Shown in pieces: positions 5,587 to 5,772 of a stretch of DNA of 5,772 nucleotides. The notes beneath the pieces are model-generated. The model was not told the origin of the DNA. It made no database searches and was given only the letters and a program-made list of their open reading frames with translations. How positions within the stretch are numbered: position 1 is the first letter of the stretch; every line of letters starts with the position of its first letter. The DNA is from Acidobacteriaceae bacterium (GTDB lineage Bacteria; Acidobacteriota; Terriglobia; Terriglobales; Acidobacteriaceae), in NCBI GenBank assembly GCA_025462805.1, contig JAOAPJ010000150.1, forward strand, positions 1 through 5,772. Reading direction: 5' to 3'. Both the position numbers and the translations under genes were made by a program.

Positions 5587-5772
5587 CCCTGCGGTTTCAC
5601 CCCCAAGGGCGTAGCCGGGGGGCGATCTTCCGGCGGCACGGCATTAGCGCGAACTGCGGCTGTCTCGATCACCATGTTTACTTCGGCTCCCAGCAGCAGC
5701 ATGGTCCCTGTCACGTAAAGCCATGTCAGCAGCACCATGACTGCGCCAAGCGAACCATACGTTTTCGCGTAA
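5571..5772 (-). CDS. YihY/BrkB-family membrane protein, C-terminal fragment (truncated by window edge)
   Basis: The minus-strand frame reading from 5771 down to a stop at 5571-5573 gives the last 66 residues of a larger protein. The visible part starts YAKTYGSLGAVMVLLTWLYV and continues through a hydrophobic segment to LLLGAEVNMVIE. This is the hallmark last transmembrane region of the YihY/BrkB family (once misnamed ribonuclease BN). A hydrophilic Pro-rich tail follows (about residues 37-66). These are multi-pass inner-membrane proteins with poorly defined function. The 5' part is outside the window, hence no start codon here. The gene converges on hypB and the 3' ends overlap by 16 bp. It has no known link with hydrogenase and probably marks the end of the operon. 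Confidence 0.88.
   Translation of the reverse strand, partial: YAKTYGSLGAVMVLLTWLYVTGTMLLLGAEVNMVIETAAVRANAVPPEDRPPATPLGVKPQGQTPR
5600..5621. terminator. GC-rich hairpin just after hypB, possible terminator without a T-tract
   Basis: CCCCC (5600-5604) can pair with GGGGG (5617-5621). Inside it GGC (5608-5610) pairs with GCC (5614-5616) around a GTA loop, with AAG bulged. The stem begins 14 bases after the hypB stop, where the operon should end. There is no T-run after it, and it lies in the coding 3' end of the converging gene, so it may be only a consequence of coding sequence. No better terminator is visible. Confidence 0.25.

Noticed and set aside
5587..5772. Apparently gene-free end of the window
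   Set aside because: It is not empty: the minus strand is open throughout and encodes the C-terminus of a YihY/BrkB membrane protein.

Overview
The window carries the 3' part of a [NiFe]-hydrogenase operon from a fairly GC-rich bacterium. It reads left to right on the + strand from base 1 to 5586. The operon opens with the C-terminal 163 residues of a hydrogenase large subunit. Its DPCLPCGVH nickel-ligand motif, and the set of accessory genes that follows, point to the high-affinity, actinobacterial-type group 1h (Hhy) uptake hydrogenase. These enzymes let aerobic soil bacteria scavenge atmospheric H2. Taxonomy cannot be fixed from sequence alone: Acidobacteriota, Actinomycetota, Chloroflexota and some Proteobacteria carry this operon type. 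An acidobacterium is my weak guess.

Layout: hhyL 3' end (1-492); NifU C-terminal-domain Fe-S scaffold-like protein (492-1070); a 44-aa small ORF (1095-1229); a Cys-rich DUF5947-like protein (1242-1901); a DUF6084-like protein (1894-2559); a 442-aa conserved accessory protein with a beta-rich C-terminal domain (2556-3884); the HupD/HybD-type endopeptidase that trims the large subunit (3881-4411); a 32-aa single-pass membrane peptide, DUF6893-like (4424-4522); hypA (4550-4897) and hypB (4894-5586). On the opposite strand, converging on hypB and overlapping it by 16 bp, is the C-terminus of a YihY/BrkB-type membrane protein (5571-5772).

Almost every junction is a start/stop overlap (TGATG, ATGCCTGA, ATGA three times) or a short spacer led by a Shine-Dalgarno, so the genes look like one translationally coupled transcript. 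The roles fit together. HypA and HypB deliver nickel, the endopeptidase removes the C-terminal tail of HhyL after the metal centre is complete, and the NifU-like protein probably serves the Fe-S clusters of the small subunit, which would lie upstream of the window. The DUF5947-like, DUF6084-like and 442-aa proteins and the two small proteins have no established function. They are the most interesting part of the window: a lineage-specific accessory set. hypC, hypD, hypE, hypF and the small subunit are not in the window.

No tRNA, rRNA, CRISPR array, insertion sequence or internal promoter was recognised. No gene-free stretch exceeds 300 bases.
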